A DNA stretch of 64,000 bases from Fulvimarina manganoxydans (GTDB lineage Bacteria > Pseudomonadota > Alphaproteobacteria > Rhizobiales > Rhizobiaceae): NCBI RefSeq assembly GCF_900176465.1, contig NZ_FWXR01000001.1, positions 62,001 to 126,000 of the forward strand, given 5' to 3'. The translations under genes were made by a program, and so were the position numbers. Below are positions 57,009 to 64,000 of the stretch, in pieces (within the stretch, counting starts at the first letter, position 1; each line of letters starts with the position of its first letter). The notes under the pieces are model-generated. The model searched no databases and was not told the origin of the DNA. It saw nothing but the letters and a program-made list of their open reading frames with translations.

Positions 57009-58676
57009 ATGACCCGCATCGACAATTCCCGCACGATCCGCAGCCCGCATGGCACCGAGCTTACGGCCAAGAGCTGGCTGACCGAAGCGCCAATGCGCAT
57101 GCTCATGAACAATCTCGACCCGGATGTGGCGGAAAAGCCCGGCGAACTCGTCGTCTATGGCGGTATCGGCCGGGCGGCACGCGACTGGCAGAGTTTCGAT
57201 AAGATCGTCGAGAGCCTGAGGGGTCTCGAAGCCGACGAGACGCTTCTCGTCCAATCCGGCAAGCCGGTCGGCGTCTTCAAGACCCACAAGGACGCGCCGC
57301 GCGTCCTCATCGCCAATTCCAACCTCGTGCCCCATTGGGCGACATGGGACCATTTCCACGAATTGGACCAGAAGGGCCTTGCGATGTACGGCCAGATGAC
57401 GGCCGGCTCCTGGATCTATATCGGCAGCCAGGGCATCGTGCAGGGCACCTATGAGACCTTTGTCGAGATGGGGCGCCAGCACTTTTCCGGCGATCTCTCC
57501 GGCAAATGGATCCTGACCGCGGGGCTTGGCGGCATGGGCGGGGCGCAGACCCTGGCCGCCACCATGGCCGGCGCCTCTTGCCTCGCCGTCGAATGCCGGC
57601 CCTCCTCGATCGAGTTTCGCCTGCGCACCCGCTATGTGGACGTTCAGGCCAAGGATCTCGACGACGCTCTGGCGATCATCGAACAAGCGACCAAGGATAG
57701 GAAGCCGGTCTCCGTCGCCCTTCTCGGCAATATGGCGGAGGTGTTGCCCGAACTCGTCCGGCGCGGCGTCAAGCCGGACATCCTGACCGACCAGACTTCG
57801 GCCCATGATCCGGTCAATGGCTATCTCCCCGCTGGCTGGAGCCTGGCCGAATGGGAGGAGAAGCGTGAGCGTGACCCCAAGGCCGTCGCAAGGGCAGCCA
57901 AGGCCTCGATGGCCCTTCATGTGAAGGCGATGCTCGATCTCTATAAGGCGGGCGTGCCGACGGTCGATTATGGCAACAATATCCGTCAGATGGCGCTGGA
58001 GGAGGGGGTTGCCGACGCCTTCGCCTTTCCCGGCTTCGTGCCGGCTTATATCCGCCCGCTTTTCTGCCGCGGCATCGGCCCCTTCCGCTGGGCGGCGCTG
58101 TCGGGCGACCCGGAGGACATCTATCGTACCGATGAAAAGGTGAAGGAGCTTCTGCCCGACAACGCCCATCTTCATCGCTGGCTGGACATGGCGAGGGAGC
58201 GGATTTCCTTCCAGGGCCTGCCGGCCCGCATCTGCTGGGTCGGTCTCGGCGATCGCCATCGCTTGGGCCTGGCTTTCAACGAGATGGTCGCCAAGGGCGA
58301 GTTGAAGGCGCCGATCGTGATCGGCCGCGATCATCTCGATTCCGGCTCGGTCGCTTCGCCGAACCGCGAGACGGAGGCGATGAAGGATGGCTCGGATGCC
58401 GTTTCCGACTGGCCGCTCCTCAACGCCCTTCTCAACACGGCCTCCGGCGCGACCTGGGTCTCGCTCCATCATGGCGGCGGCGTAGGAATGGGCTTTTCCC
58501 AGCATTCCGGCATGGTTGTCGTCTGCGACGGCAGCGAGGAGGCGGCAGCGCGGGTCGGCCGTGTTCTGTGGAACGACCCTGCCACCGGCGTCATGCGCCA
58601 TGCCGACGCCGGCTACGAAGAGGCGATCGACTGTGCCCGCGACAAGGGCCTCGACCTGCCGGGAATCTTGGGGTGA
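57009..58676 (+). CDS. hutU: Urocanate hydratase
   Basis: Adds water to urocanate to give imidazolonepropionate, using tightly bound NAD+, step two. The 555-aa protein has [31 protein letters not shown] and the NAD-site glycine run [32 protein letters not shown] and [17 protein letters not shown] are catalytic blocks. ATG 57009 (MTRIDNSR) matches the family start better than ATG 56982. It is the final gene of hutIHGU, 96 bp after hutG. Confidence 0.98.
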   Translation: MTRIDNSRTIRSPHGTELTAKSWLTEAPMRMLMNNLDPDVAEKPGELVVYGGIGRAARDWQSFDKIVESLRGLEADETLLVQSGKPVGVFKTHKDAPRVLIANSNLVPHWATWDHFHELDQKGLAMYGQMTAGSWIYIGSQGIVQGTYETFVEMGRQHFSGDLSGKWILTAGLGGMGGAQTLAATMAGASCLAVECRPSSIEFRLRTRYVDVQAKDLDDALAIIEQATKDRKPVSVALLGNMAEVLPELVRRGVKPDILTDQTSAHDPVNGYLPAGWSLAEWEEKRERDPKAVARAAKASMALHVKAMLDLYKAGVPTVDYGNNIRQMALEEGVADAFAFPGFVPAYIRPLFCRGIGPFRWAALSGDPEDIYRTDEKVKELLPDNAHLHRWLDMARERISFQGLPARICWVGLGDRHRLGLAFNEMVAKGELKAPIVIGRDHLDSGSVASPNRETEAMKDGSDAVSDWPLLNALLNTASGATWVSLHHGGGVGMGFSQHSGMVVVCDGSEEAAARVGRVLWNDPATGVMRHADAGYEEAIDCARDKGLDLPGILG

Positions 58677-59291
58677 GAGCTGGGCGAAAACGCCGAGAAT
58701 GGCGGGGATTGGTGACGATCCCCGTGTCTGGCTGGTGACACTCGCTATAGGGTCGTCCAGCTGAATACGGGGCCGGGCGTTCCTGAGGTCACTTGTCGCG
58801 CCCGGACCAAGCAGCTTTTGGCTGCGTTTCTGGCGCGGGTTCTCATGCTCCCGGAGGAGTGACTTTCGTGCGGCTTCCAGCTCCACCTGTCGATCGGCAG
58901 GAAGAGCTTCAAGTCCTTTTATCGGCGCTTGTCGAACCATCGACATGGCGTCGACGGGCAATCCTGAGAAACTTGGCAAGGTCCTTTCGCCCCCCGGCGG
59001 CTCGTCTCCACCAAGCGGACCGCGTCATCTGCGAATTGCTCGACAAACCGGCGCTGCCGTCTGCCCGCCAAATGCTCCTCTGTCAGCCTAAAGAGTCTCC
59101 ATTTTCCTGACCCAACCCCTGTGGCTGAAGGGATTCAACCAGCCTGTGGATTTCCCCGTAGCGCGGAAAACGAACAACTCCGGGTAAAGCAATTTTAATA
59201 AAACGAGCTTCAAATATGCGTTACTTATCATAGTTCAAAAACGCCCAGATGGTCTGGTGTGGAATGGGCGATGGCATCCAAGGAAAAATCG
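58677..59291. other. Long non-coding gap between hutU and the chemoreceptor gene
   Basis: This 615-bp gap contains a 7-bp hairpin CGGGGAT/ATCCCCG (58703-58724), a possible hutU terminator without T-run. A second inverted repeat based on CCGGGCG/CGCCCGG begins near 58771. Bases 59190-59240 are strikingly AT-rich and probably hold the chemoreceptor promoter, though no single -35/-10 pair stands out. A 105-codon frame at 58793-59110 has no protein-like features. Confidence 0.5.
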
Positions 59292-61478
59292 ATGCGCCTG
59301 AAAGATGTTCCTGTCGGCCTGCGCCTTGTCGCGACGCTTCTCATACCGACGGTCCTGCTCGTCCTGGTCGCTCAGGATCAACTTAGAGCGTCCTGGGGCC
59401 GCTATACCCATATGTACGAGCTCCGTGACGCGGCCAAGGAGATCGAGATCGTTTCGAACTTCATCCATGCCTTGCAGATCGAGCGCGGCACTACGGCCGG
59501 CTTCCTTGGAAGCGGCGGCACGATGATGGCCGACGCCATGCGCAAGGCGCGGATGACAAGCCACGACATCCATGAGGTCTTCGAAAGCGTCGAGGATCGG
59601 ATCGAACAGGCCGGCGACCAATATGCCACGCCGCTCATGCAGCGCGTCGATCCCATGACGCATGAAGGCTTGGCGAATATTCGCAAAAACGTCGATGCGT
59701 TAGCGGCAACGCCGCAAGAGGCCTTCACCTTCTACAGCGAACTCATCGAGGGTCTCTTGGCCATGGCCGTCTCCCTCCATCATGGTGTGGACGACATGGC
59801 GATCGCGACGCCGCTTTCCGATTTTACGATGCTGCTGCATGCGAAGGAATTCGCGGGCCAGGAGCGGGGTCTTGGGGCCGGCGCCATTGCAGCCGGGCAC
59901 TTTTCCTTGGAGCACTATTTCCTGTTCGCCGAGTTGGGTGGCAAGGAAGACGCGCTTATCGATCTTTATTATGAAGGCGTTGAGCCGGTATTCGCCGATG
60001 ATGCGAGAAAGCGTCTCGCAGCCTCACGCGAGGCGATGGTCGAGATGCGCCACGCCATGATTCGAAATGGCGAAATGACAGACCTGTCCCGATTCGATCC
60101 CGGCGAGTGGTTCGAAATCGCGACGACCCGCATCTCGGTCCTGAGGGACCTGGCTCAGGAAACCATCCACCGCATCGAGGACAAAGCCGCCGCTCTTGGC
60201 GACGAAGCCTATGCCAACTTCGTGCAACGGGCATTGATCGCTCTTTTCGTGACGATTCTCGTCGGGGGCGTCACATTTGTTCTCGCCAGATCGATATCGA
60301 ACCCCTTGCGCGCCTTGTCGCAGAGCCTGAAGGCTCTGCTGGAGGAAAGCAGCGAGCTGACGGGCGTCGACGGGACGCGGAAGGACGAGTTCGGCGAGAT
60401 GGCTCGTACCGTGCAGGACATCATTGCCCAGACCGAGGAGCGTGTCCTGCGCGAGGCCGAGGAAGAGGCCGGGCGCCTTGCCGAACGTGAGCGCGTCCGA
60501 GCGGCGACGGATGCCGAACGAGCGGAGACCGCAGCCGCGTCTCTGAAGGCGGTGAACGAGCTCGGAAAGGCGCTTCAGAGCTTGTCGGAGGGCGATCTCA
60601 GCTATCGGATAAAGACCCATTTCGCCGAGATGTTCGAGCCTCTCCGCCTGAACTTCAATCGCTCGCTCGATGCGCTTGAGAACGCGATGGGCGGGGTGGC
60701 CGAAGTCTCCGGTGCGCTTCGCTCGAATACCGACGAACTGCATGTTGCGGCCGATGATCTTGCCTGGCGTACCGAACAACAGGCCGCTTCCTTGGAAGAG
60801 ACCGCTGCGGCGCTCGCGGAGATCACACAAACCGTTTCCGAAAGCACGAAACGAGCCGAACATGCCGGGCAACTCATCGCCCAGACCGCTTCGCAGGCTG
60901 AGCAGTCCAGCGCGATCGTTCGTGCGACGGTCGAGGCGATCCAGGCCATCGCGGCCTCGTCGGAAGACATTACCCGCTTCGTCGTCGTCATCGACGAAAT
61001 CGCCTTCCAGACCAATCTTCTGGCGCTGAATGCCGGCGTCGAGGCCGCGCGGGCGGGCGAATCCGGCCGGGGCTTCGCCGTCGTCGCGAGCGAGGTTCGC
61101 GAACTGGCTCAACGCTCGGCCGATGCGGCCAAGCAAATCAAGGACCTTACCAGCCGGTCCGTCACCGAAGTCTCGAACGGTGTGTCCTTGTCGGAGAAAA
61201 CCGGATCGGCGCTTTCCGGCATTTTGGAGCGTGTCGAAACCGTCCACAACGAGATGGAGGCCTTGGTGTCGTCCGCGAGATCACAGGCAACCGCGCTCGT
61301 CGAAACCAAGCAAGCCATCTTCCAGATGGATCAGACGACACAACAAAATGCGGCGATGGTCGAACAAACGACTGCGGCAACCACCAATCTCGCCGAACAG
61401 ACCAGGATGCTCGACGCGAGAGTCGCAGGGTTCAAATTGTCCCGCAGACAGTCCCTCGGCCGCGATATGGCCGCTTGA
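59292..61478 (+). CDS. Methyl-accepting chemotaxis protein with NIT sensor domain
   Basis: A 728-aa chemoreceptor. TM1 is at about residues 7-25, and the periplasmic NIT domain follows ([20 protein letters not shown], then [20 protein letters not shown]), a helical domain associated with nitrate/nitrite sensing. TM2 is near 322-345 ([20 protein letters not shown]), then HAMP and a long coiled coil. The signalling tip is [20 protein letters not shown], followed by [23 protein letters not shown] 59292 has AAGGA eight bases upstream; ATG 59271 and GTG 59259 are also in frame. Other chemotaxis genes are absent nearby. Confidence 0.9.
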   Translation: MRLKDVPVGLRLVATLLIPTVLLVLVAQDQLRASWGRYTHMYELRDAAKEIEIVSNFIHALQIERGTTAGFLGSGGTMMADAMRKARMTSHDIHEVFESVEDRIEQAGDQYATPLMQRVDPMTHEGLANIRKNVDALAATPQEAFTFYSELIEGLLAMAVSLHHGVDDMAIATPLSDFTMLLHAKEFAGQERGLGAGAIAAGHFSLEHYFLFAELGGKEDALIDLYYEGVEPVFADDARKRLAASREAMVEMRHAMIRNGEMTDLSRFDPGEWFEIATTRISVLRDLAQETIHRIEDKAAALGDEAYANFVQRALIALFVTILVGGVTFVLARSISNPLRALSQSLKALLEESSELTGVDGTRKDEFGEMARTVQDIIAQTEERVLREAEEEAGRLAERERVRAATDAERAETAAASLKAVNELGKALQSLSEGDLSYRIKTHFAEMFEPLRLNFNRSLDALENAMGGVAEVSGALRSNTDELHVAADDLAWRTEQQAASLEETAAALAEITQTVSESTKRAEHAGQLIAQTASQAEQSSAIVRATVEAIQAIAASSEDITRFVVVIDEIAFQTNLLALNAGVEAARAGESGRGFAVVASEVRELAQRSADAAKQIKDLTSRSVTEVSNGVSLSEKTGSALSGILERVETVHNEMEALVSSARSQATALVETKQAIFQMDQTTQQNAAMVEQTTAATTNLAEQTRMLDARVAGFKLSRRQSLGRDMAA

Positions 61479-61788
61479 CGGCCTCATCGTATGACCGAGA
61501 CATCCGGTCCCGAACGTGTCAGGCGCGGTGCCCTGTCAAACAGAGGGCGCCCCGTTCCGGCGCATCGCTGATCCTGTCGACGCGGCGTTAACGAAACTCA
61601 CGTCGAAGTCATCTTTCAGGGCGCGAAAAGGCCGGTTTTGCTCGGGCTCATATCTTGTTCCATGCGGATTGAAACCGCATATTACACTTGGATCGCTGGG
61701 CGTCCCGCCAGCGGCGCCACCGCCACCGAGGGTCCAAGCTTGGAGGGCGGACACCGGACGGGACACTCGAGATAAGGATTTCACGAAT
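61479..61788. other. Intergenic region upstream of the Bax-inhibitor-1-like gene
   Basis: This is a 310-bp gap. A hairpin ATGCGG-ATTGAAA-CCGCAT occupies 61662-61680 in an AT-richer patch about 110 bp before the start, where a promoter is likely. No gene or T-run terminator was recognised. Confidence 0.4.
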
Positions 61789-62547
61789 ATGGCTGACTAT
61801 CGGAATTCCAGCATGCGCTCGGTGCCTGCTGCCGGTACGAGAGCGGACATCGATCAGGGCCTGCGCAGCTACATGCTGAAGGTCTACAATCTGATGGCAG
61901 GTGGTGTCGCTCTGACCGGCGTCGCGGCCTATGCCATGTATATGTTGTCCTTCGTAACCAACGATGCAGGCGATATCGTCGGGCTGACGCAGCTCGGCAA
62001 TACCCTGTTCAACACGCCGCTGAAGTGGGTCGTCATGCTCGCTCCGCTCGGCATGGTGTTCTTCCTGTCGTTCCGCATCAATAAGATGAGCGTTGCGGCT
62101 GCGCAGGCGACCTTCTGGGTCTATGCCGGTTTGGTGGGCGTGTCGCTCGCCTCGATCTTCGCCGTCTATACCGGCGAATCGATCACCCAGGTCTTCTTCA
62201 TCACGGCGGCCACCTTCGGTGCCCTGTCGCTCTTCGGCTATACGACCAAGCGCGACATTTCGGGCTGGGGCTCGTTCCTCTTCATGGGTGTGATCGGCAT
62301 CGTGATCGCCATGGTGGTGAACATCTTCCTGGCGTCTCCGGCGCTGCAATTCGCCATTTCGGTCATCGGCGTTCTCGTCTTCGCCGGCCTGACAGCCTAT
62401 GACACGCAGCAGATCAAGGAAATGTACTATGAGGGCGACGGGTCTGCCGTTGCTGGCCGCAAGGCCGTGATGGGCGCCCTGCGCCTCTATCTCGACTTCC
62501 TCAACATGTTCCTCATGCTGCTGCAGCTCTTCGGCAACCGCGAGTAG
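61789..62547 (+). CDS. Bax inhibitor-1 / YccA-family membrane protein
   Basis: A 252-aa integral membrane protein with about seven hydrophobic spans. It opens with a polar N-terminus (MADYRNSSMRSVPAAGTRAD) and the family's IDQGLRSYMLKVYNLMAGGV. It continues with FFLSFRINKMSVAAAQATFW and LTAYDTQQIKEMYYEG, whose Asp belongs to the pH/Ca2+-responsive di-aspartyl region known in BI-1 homologues. AAGGA supports ATG 61789; the upstream frame extension to 61516 is non-coding in character. It is monocistronic, with a strong terminator downstream. The bacterial role is probably ion leak or stress-related membrane homeostasis. Confidence 0.92.
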   Translation: MADYRNSSMRSVPAAGTRADIDQGLRSYMLKVYNLMAGGVALTGVAAYAMYMLSFVTNDAGDIVGLTQLGNTLFNTPLKWVVMLAPLGMVFFLSFRINKMSVAAAQATFWVYAGLVGVSLASIFAVYTGESITQVFFITAATFGALSLFGYTTKRDISGWGSFLFMGVIGIVIAMVVNIFLASPALQFAISVIGVLVFAGLTAYDTQQIKEMYYEGDGSAVAGRKAVMGALRLYLDFLNMFLMLLQLFGNRE

Positions 62548-62584
62548 TCGCGGCTCCCGACAGGGATCGAGAGATGAATGATCG

Positions 62585-62608
62585 GGGCGGCCTTCGGGTC
62601 GCCCTTTT
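62585..62608 (+). terminator. Rho-independent terminator after the BI-1-like gene
   Basis: GGGCGGCC-TTCG-GGTCGCCC (one G-T wobble, UUCG tetraloop) is followed by TTTT. It starts 37 bp after the stop and has the same architecture as the groESL terminator. Confidence 0.9.
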
Positions 62609-62763
62609 CGTTTGGGCGCCGGTTCCTCGACGTGGCGAATGTCGAAGGGGAACGCAGCGGGATCGGCTCTGGCGATCGGAGCGGCCAATCCGGCTCTTTC
62701 GCCCAAGCCATGGCTCGGCTAATCGAAGAGCAACGCCATCGATGAAGGCTGCGAGAAGCGCCC

Positions 62764-63333
62764 ATGAGTTTGACCTTGACCGTCCGTGCGGCAACGCTGA
62801 CCGATCTCTCGGCGATCACAGCGATCTATGAGGACGAGGTGCTCAATGGCACCGCCACCTACGAGCTGACACCGCCGGACGAGGCGGAAATGACCAAGCG
62901 TTTCGAGGGTCTCGTCGCGGCCGGTTATCCCTATCTCGTTGCTGTGGACGAAGGCGGCGCGATCCTAGGCTATGCCTATGCGGGCCCGTTCCGCACCAGG
63001 CCGGCTTATAATTGGTTCGTGGAGGATTCGATCTATCTGGCTCGAGAGGCGCGCGGACAGGGAGTGGGCAGCCAGCTCCTTTCCGAGCTTCTCACCCAAT
63101 CGCAGGCCAAGGGCTTTCGCCAGATGCTCGCCGTCATCGGCGGGGCGGAGAATGCCGGCTCGATCCGTCTCCATGCCAAGGCCGGTTTCGAGATGATCGG
63201 CACGATGAAGGCGACGGGGCTGAAATTCGGACGCTGGGTGGACACGGTTCTCATGCAGCGCCCGCTTGGCGACGGCGCGACGACGATCCCCAATCCGGAC
63301 GTGTTTCCAGGACCCATCGGACGACAGGCCTGA
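62764..63333 (+). CDS. GNAT acetyltransferase (phosphinothricin acetyltransferase-like)
   Basis: A 189-aa N-acetyltransferase of the Pat/MddA branch. Family features are ITAIYEDEVLNGTATYELTP, ILGYAYAGPFRTRPAYNWFV, the acetyl-CoA pyrophosphate loop in EARGQGVGSQLLSELL, and NAGSIRLHAKAGFEMIG. Members acetylate methionine sulfoximine, methionine sulfone or phosphinothricin, detoxifying glutamine-synthetase inhibitors. The substrate here is inferred only from family. It lies 216 bp after the BI-1 gene, beyond its terminator, so it is separately transcribed. Confidence 0.88.
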   Translation: MSLTLTVRAATLTDLSAITAIYEDEVLNGTATYELTPPDEAEMTKRFEGLVAAGYPYLVAVDEGGAILGYAYAGPFRTRPAYNWFVEDSIYLAREARGQGVGSQLLSELLTQSQAKGFRQMLAVIGGAENAGSIRLHAKAGFEMIGTMKATGLKFGRWVDTVLMQRPLGDGATTIPNPDVFPGPIGRQA

Positions 63334-63388
63334 TGCGCGGCTCAACCGACGCCTGATCGCGGGCTCACTGGCGATGTCTTGCAAGGCG

Positions 63389-63416
63389 GATCGGGCATCA
63401 TGAAAGATGCCCGATC
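63389..63416. terminator. Perfect 11-bp hairpin between convergent genes
   Basis: GATCGGGCATC-ATGAAA-GATGCCCGATC is an exact inverted repeat in the 117-bp gap between the acetyltransferase (+) and leuD (-). It can fold on either strand and probably ends both transcripts, although T-runs are short. Confidence 0.7.
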
Positions 63417-63450
63417 ATATCTCGATCGTCTGGACGCGGACGGCCCTAAT

Positions 63451-64000
63451 TCACGCCCAGGGGCGGCGCTCGGCGAGCTTGTCCTCATAGGATGAGATGA
63501 CGTCGGCGCGCTCCAGCGTCAGGCCGATCTCATCGAGACCGTTCAAAAGGCAATGCTTGCGGAAGGGGTCGATCTCGAAGCTGATCTCGCCGCCATCGGG
63601 GCCGCTGATCGTCTGGTTTTCCAGATCGACGGTCAGGCGCGCATTGGCGCCGCGCTCGGCATCGTCCATCAAAAGCGCCAGCTGCTCGGGCGTCACCCGG
63701 ATCGGCAGAATGCCGTTCTTGAAGCAGTTGTTGTAGAAGATGTCGGCAAAGGAGGTGGAGATCACGCAGCGAATGCCGAAGTCGAGAAGCGCCCAGGGCG
63801 CGTGCTCGCGCGAGGAGCCGCAGCCGAAATTGTCTCCGGCGACCAGGATCTCGGCCTGGCGATAGGCCGGCTTGTTAAGCACGAAATCGGTGTTCTCGGA
63901 CCCGTCCTCATTGTAGCGCAGCTCCGCGAAGAGGCCGGTGCCGAGACCGGTGCGCTTGATGGTCTTCAGATAATCCTTCGGGATGATCATATCCGTGTCG
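63451..64000 (-). CDS. leuD: 3-isopropylmalate dehydratase small subunit (5' truncated by window edge)
   Basis: With LeuC it isomerises 2- to 3-isopropylmalate in leucine synthesis. The visible C-terminal part (about 183 residues) includes [20 protein letters not shown] at the window edge and the signature [17 protein letters not shown], then [21 protein letters not shown]. The frame is open to base 64000, so the first residues (normally some 15-20 before DTDMIIPK) lie beyond it. The length and motifs otherwise fit the normal enzyme. Confidence 0.96.
   Translation of the reverse strand, partial: DTDMIIPKDYLKTIKRTGLGTGLFAELRYNEDGSENTDFVLNKPAYRQAEILVAGDNFGCGSSREHAPWALLDFGIRCVISTSFADIFYNNCFKNGILPIRVTPEQLALLMDDAERGANARLTVDLENQTISGPDGGEISFEIDPFRKHCLLNGLDEIGLTLERADVISSYEDKLAERRPWA

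Noticed and set aside
56979-58979. 666-codon open frame on the - strand
   Set aside because: Mostly antisense of hutU; the part extending into the gap has no protein signature.
58793-59110. 105-codon + strand frame in the hutU-chemoreceptor gap
   Set aside because: No ribosome site, no hydrophobic or domain pattern, and an Arg/Pro-rich composition typical of random GC-rich frames.

Overview
The window is a GC-rich chromosomal segment of an alphaproteobacterium, most likely Hyphomicrobiales (Rhizobiales); I do not assign a genus. The evidence is an HWE-family histidine kinase beside csbD, a match to the alphaproteobacterial EcfG stress promoter upstream of csbD, an HrcA/CIRCE-controlled groESL operon, a HutC-type histidine pathway using the HutF branch, and gene neighbourhoods such as ribF-ileS-lipoprotein. 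No tRNA, rRNA, prophage, transposase or CRISPR array was seen.

Region 1 (1-13.8 kb) holds the end of a folate locus (folP, folK) and then a purine-catabolism block on the + strand. That block contains 5-hydroxyisourate hydrolase, xanthine dehydrogenase subunits XdhA/XdhB, a HicAB toxin-antitoxin pair, the XdhC maturation factor, a four-gene BMP-family (nucleoside/purine-type) ABC importer and guanine deaminase. Together these would import purine compounds, deaminate guanine to xanthine, oxidise to urate and process 5-hydroxyisourate. Urate oxidase and OHCU decarboxylase are not in the window. A perfect 48-bp palindrome separates this block from the next, convergent one.

Region 2 (13.8-23.6 kb, - strand) has a periplasmic-type molybdenum hydroxylase (IorA/IorB with a di-haem cytochrome c), csbD behind an EcfG-type promoter, an HWE sensor kinase, a TauE/TSUP permease and groESL with promoter, CIRCE and terminator. 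Region 3 (23.9-30.5 kb) is housekeeping: a HAD phosphatase, ribF, a small membrane protein, ileS with an in-frame low-complexity insertion, and a lipoprotein.

Region 4 (30.8-44.1 kb) is a catabolic locus. It holds gamma-glutamyltransferase plus an IclR regulator, divergent from a dipeptide/oligopeptide-type ABC importer, an M81 (MlrC-like) hydrolase, two M20 amidohydrolase/carboxypeptidases and an amidase. The likely role is uptake and hydrolysis of short peptides or N-acyl, gamma-glutamyl or amide-bonded compounds.

Region 5 (44.1-58.7 kb) is nitrogen-compound catabolism: a Rieske oxygenase resembling quaternary-ammonium oxygenases, two divergent ureohydrolases, and a complete histidine-utilisation system. 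On the - strand are hutF, a polar amino-acid ABC importer and hutC; on the + strand are hutI-hutH-hutG-hutU. Two palindromes matching the HutC-type operator pattern lie in front of hutF/hutI and the importer.

Region 6 (58.7-64 kb) has a NIT-domain chemoreceptor, a Bax-inhibitor-1-like membrane protein, a GNAT acetyltransferase and the 3' part of leuD.
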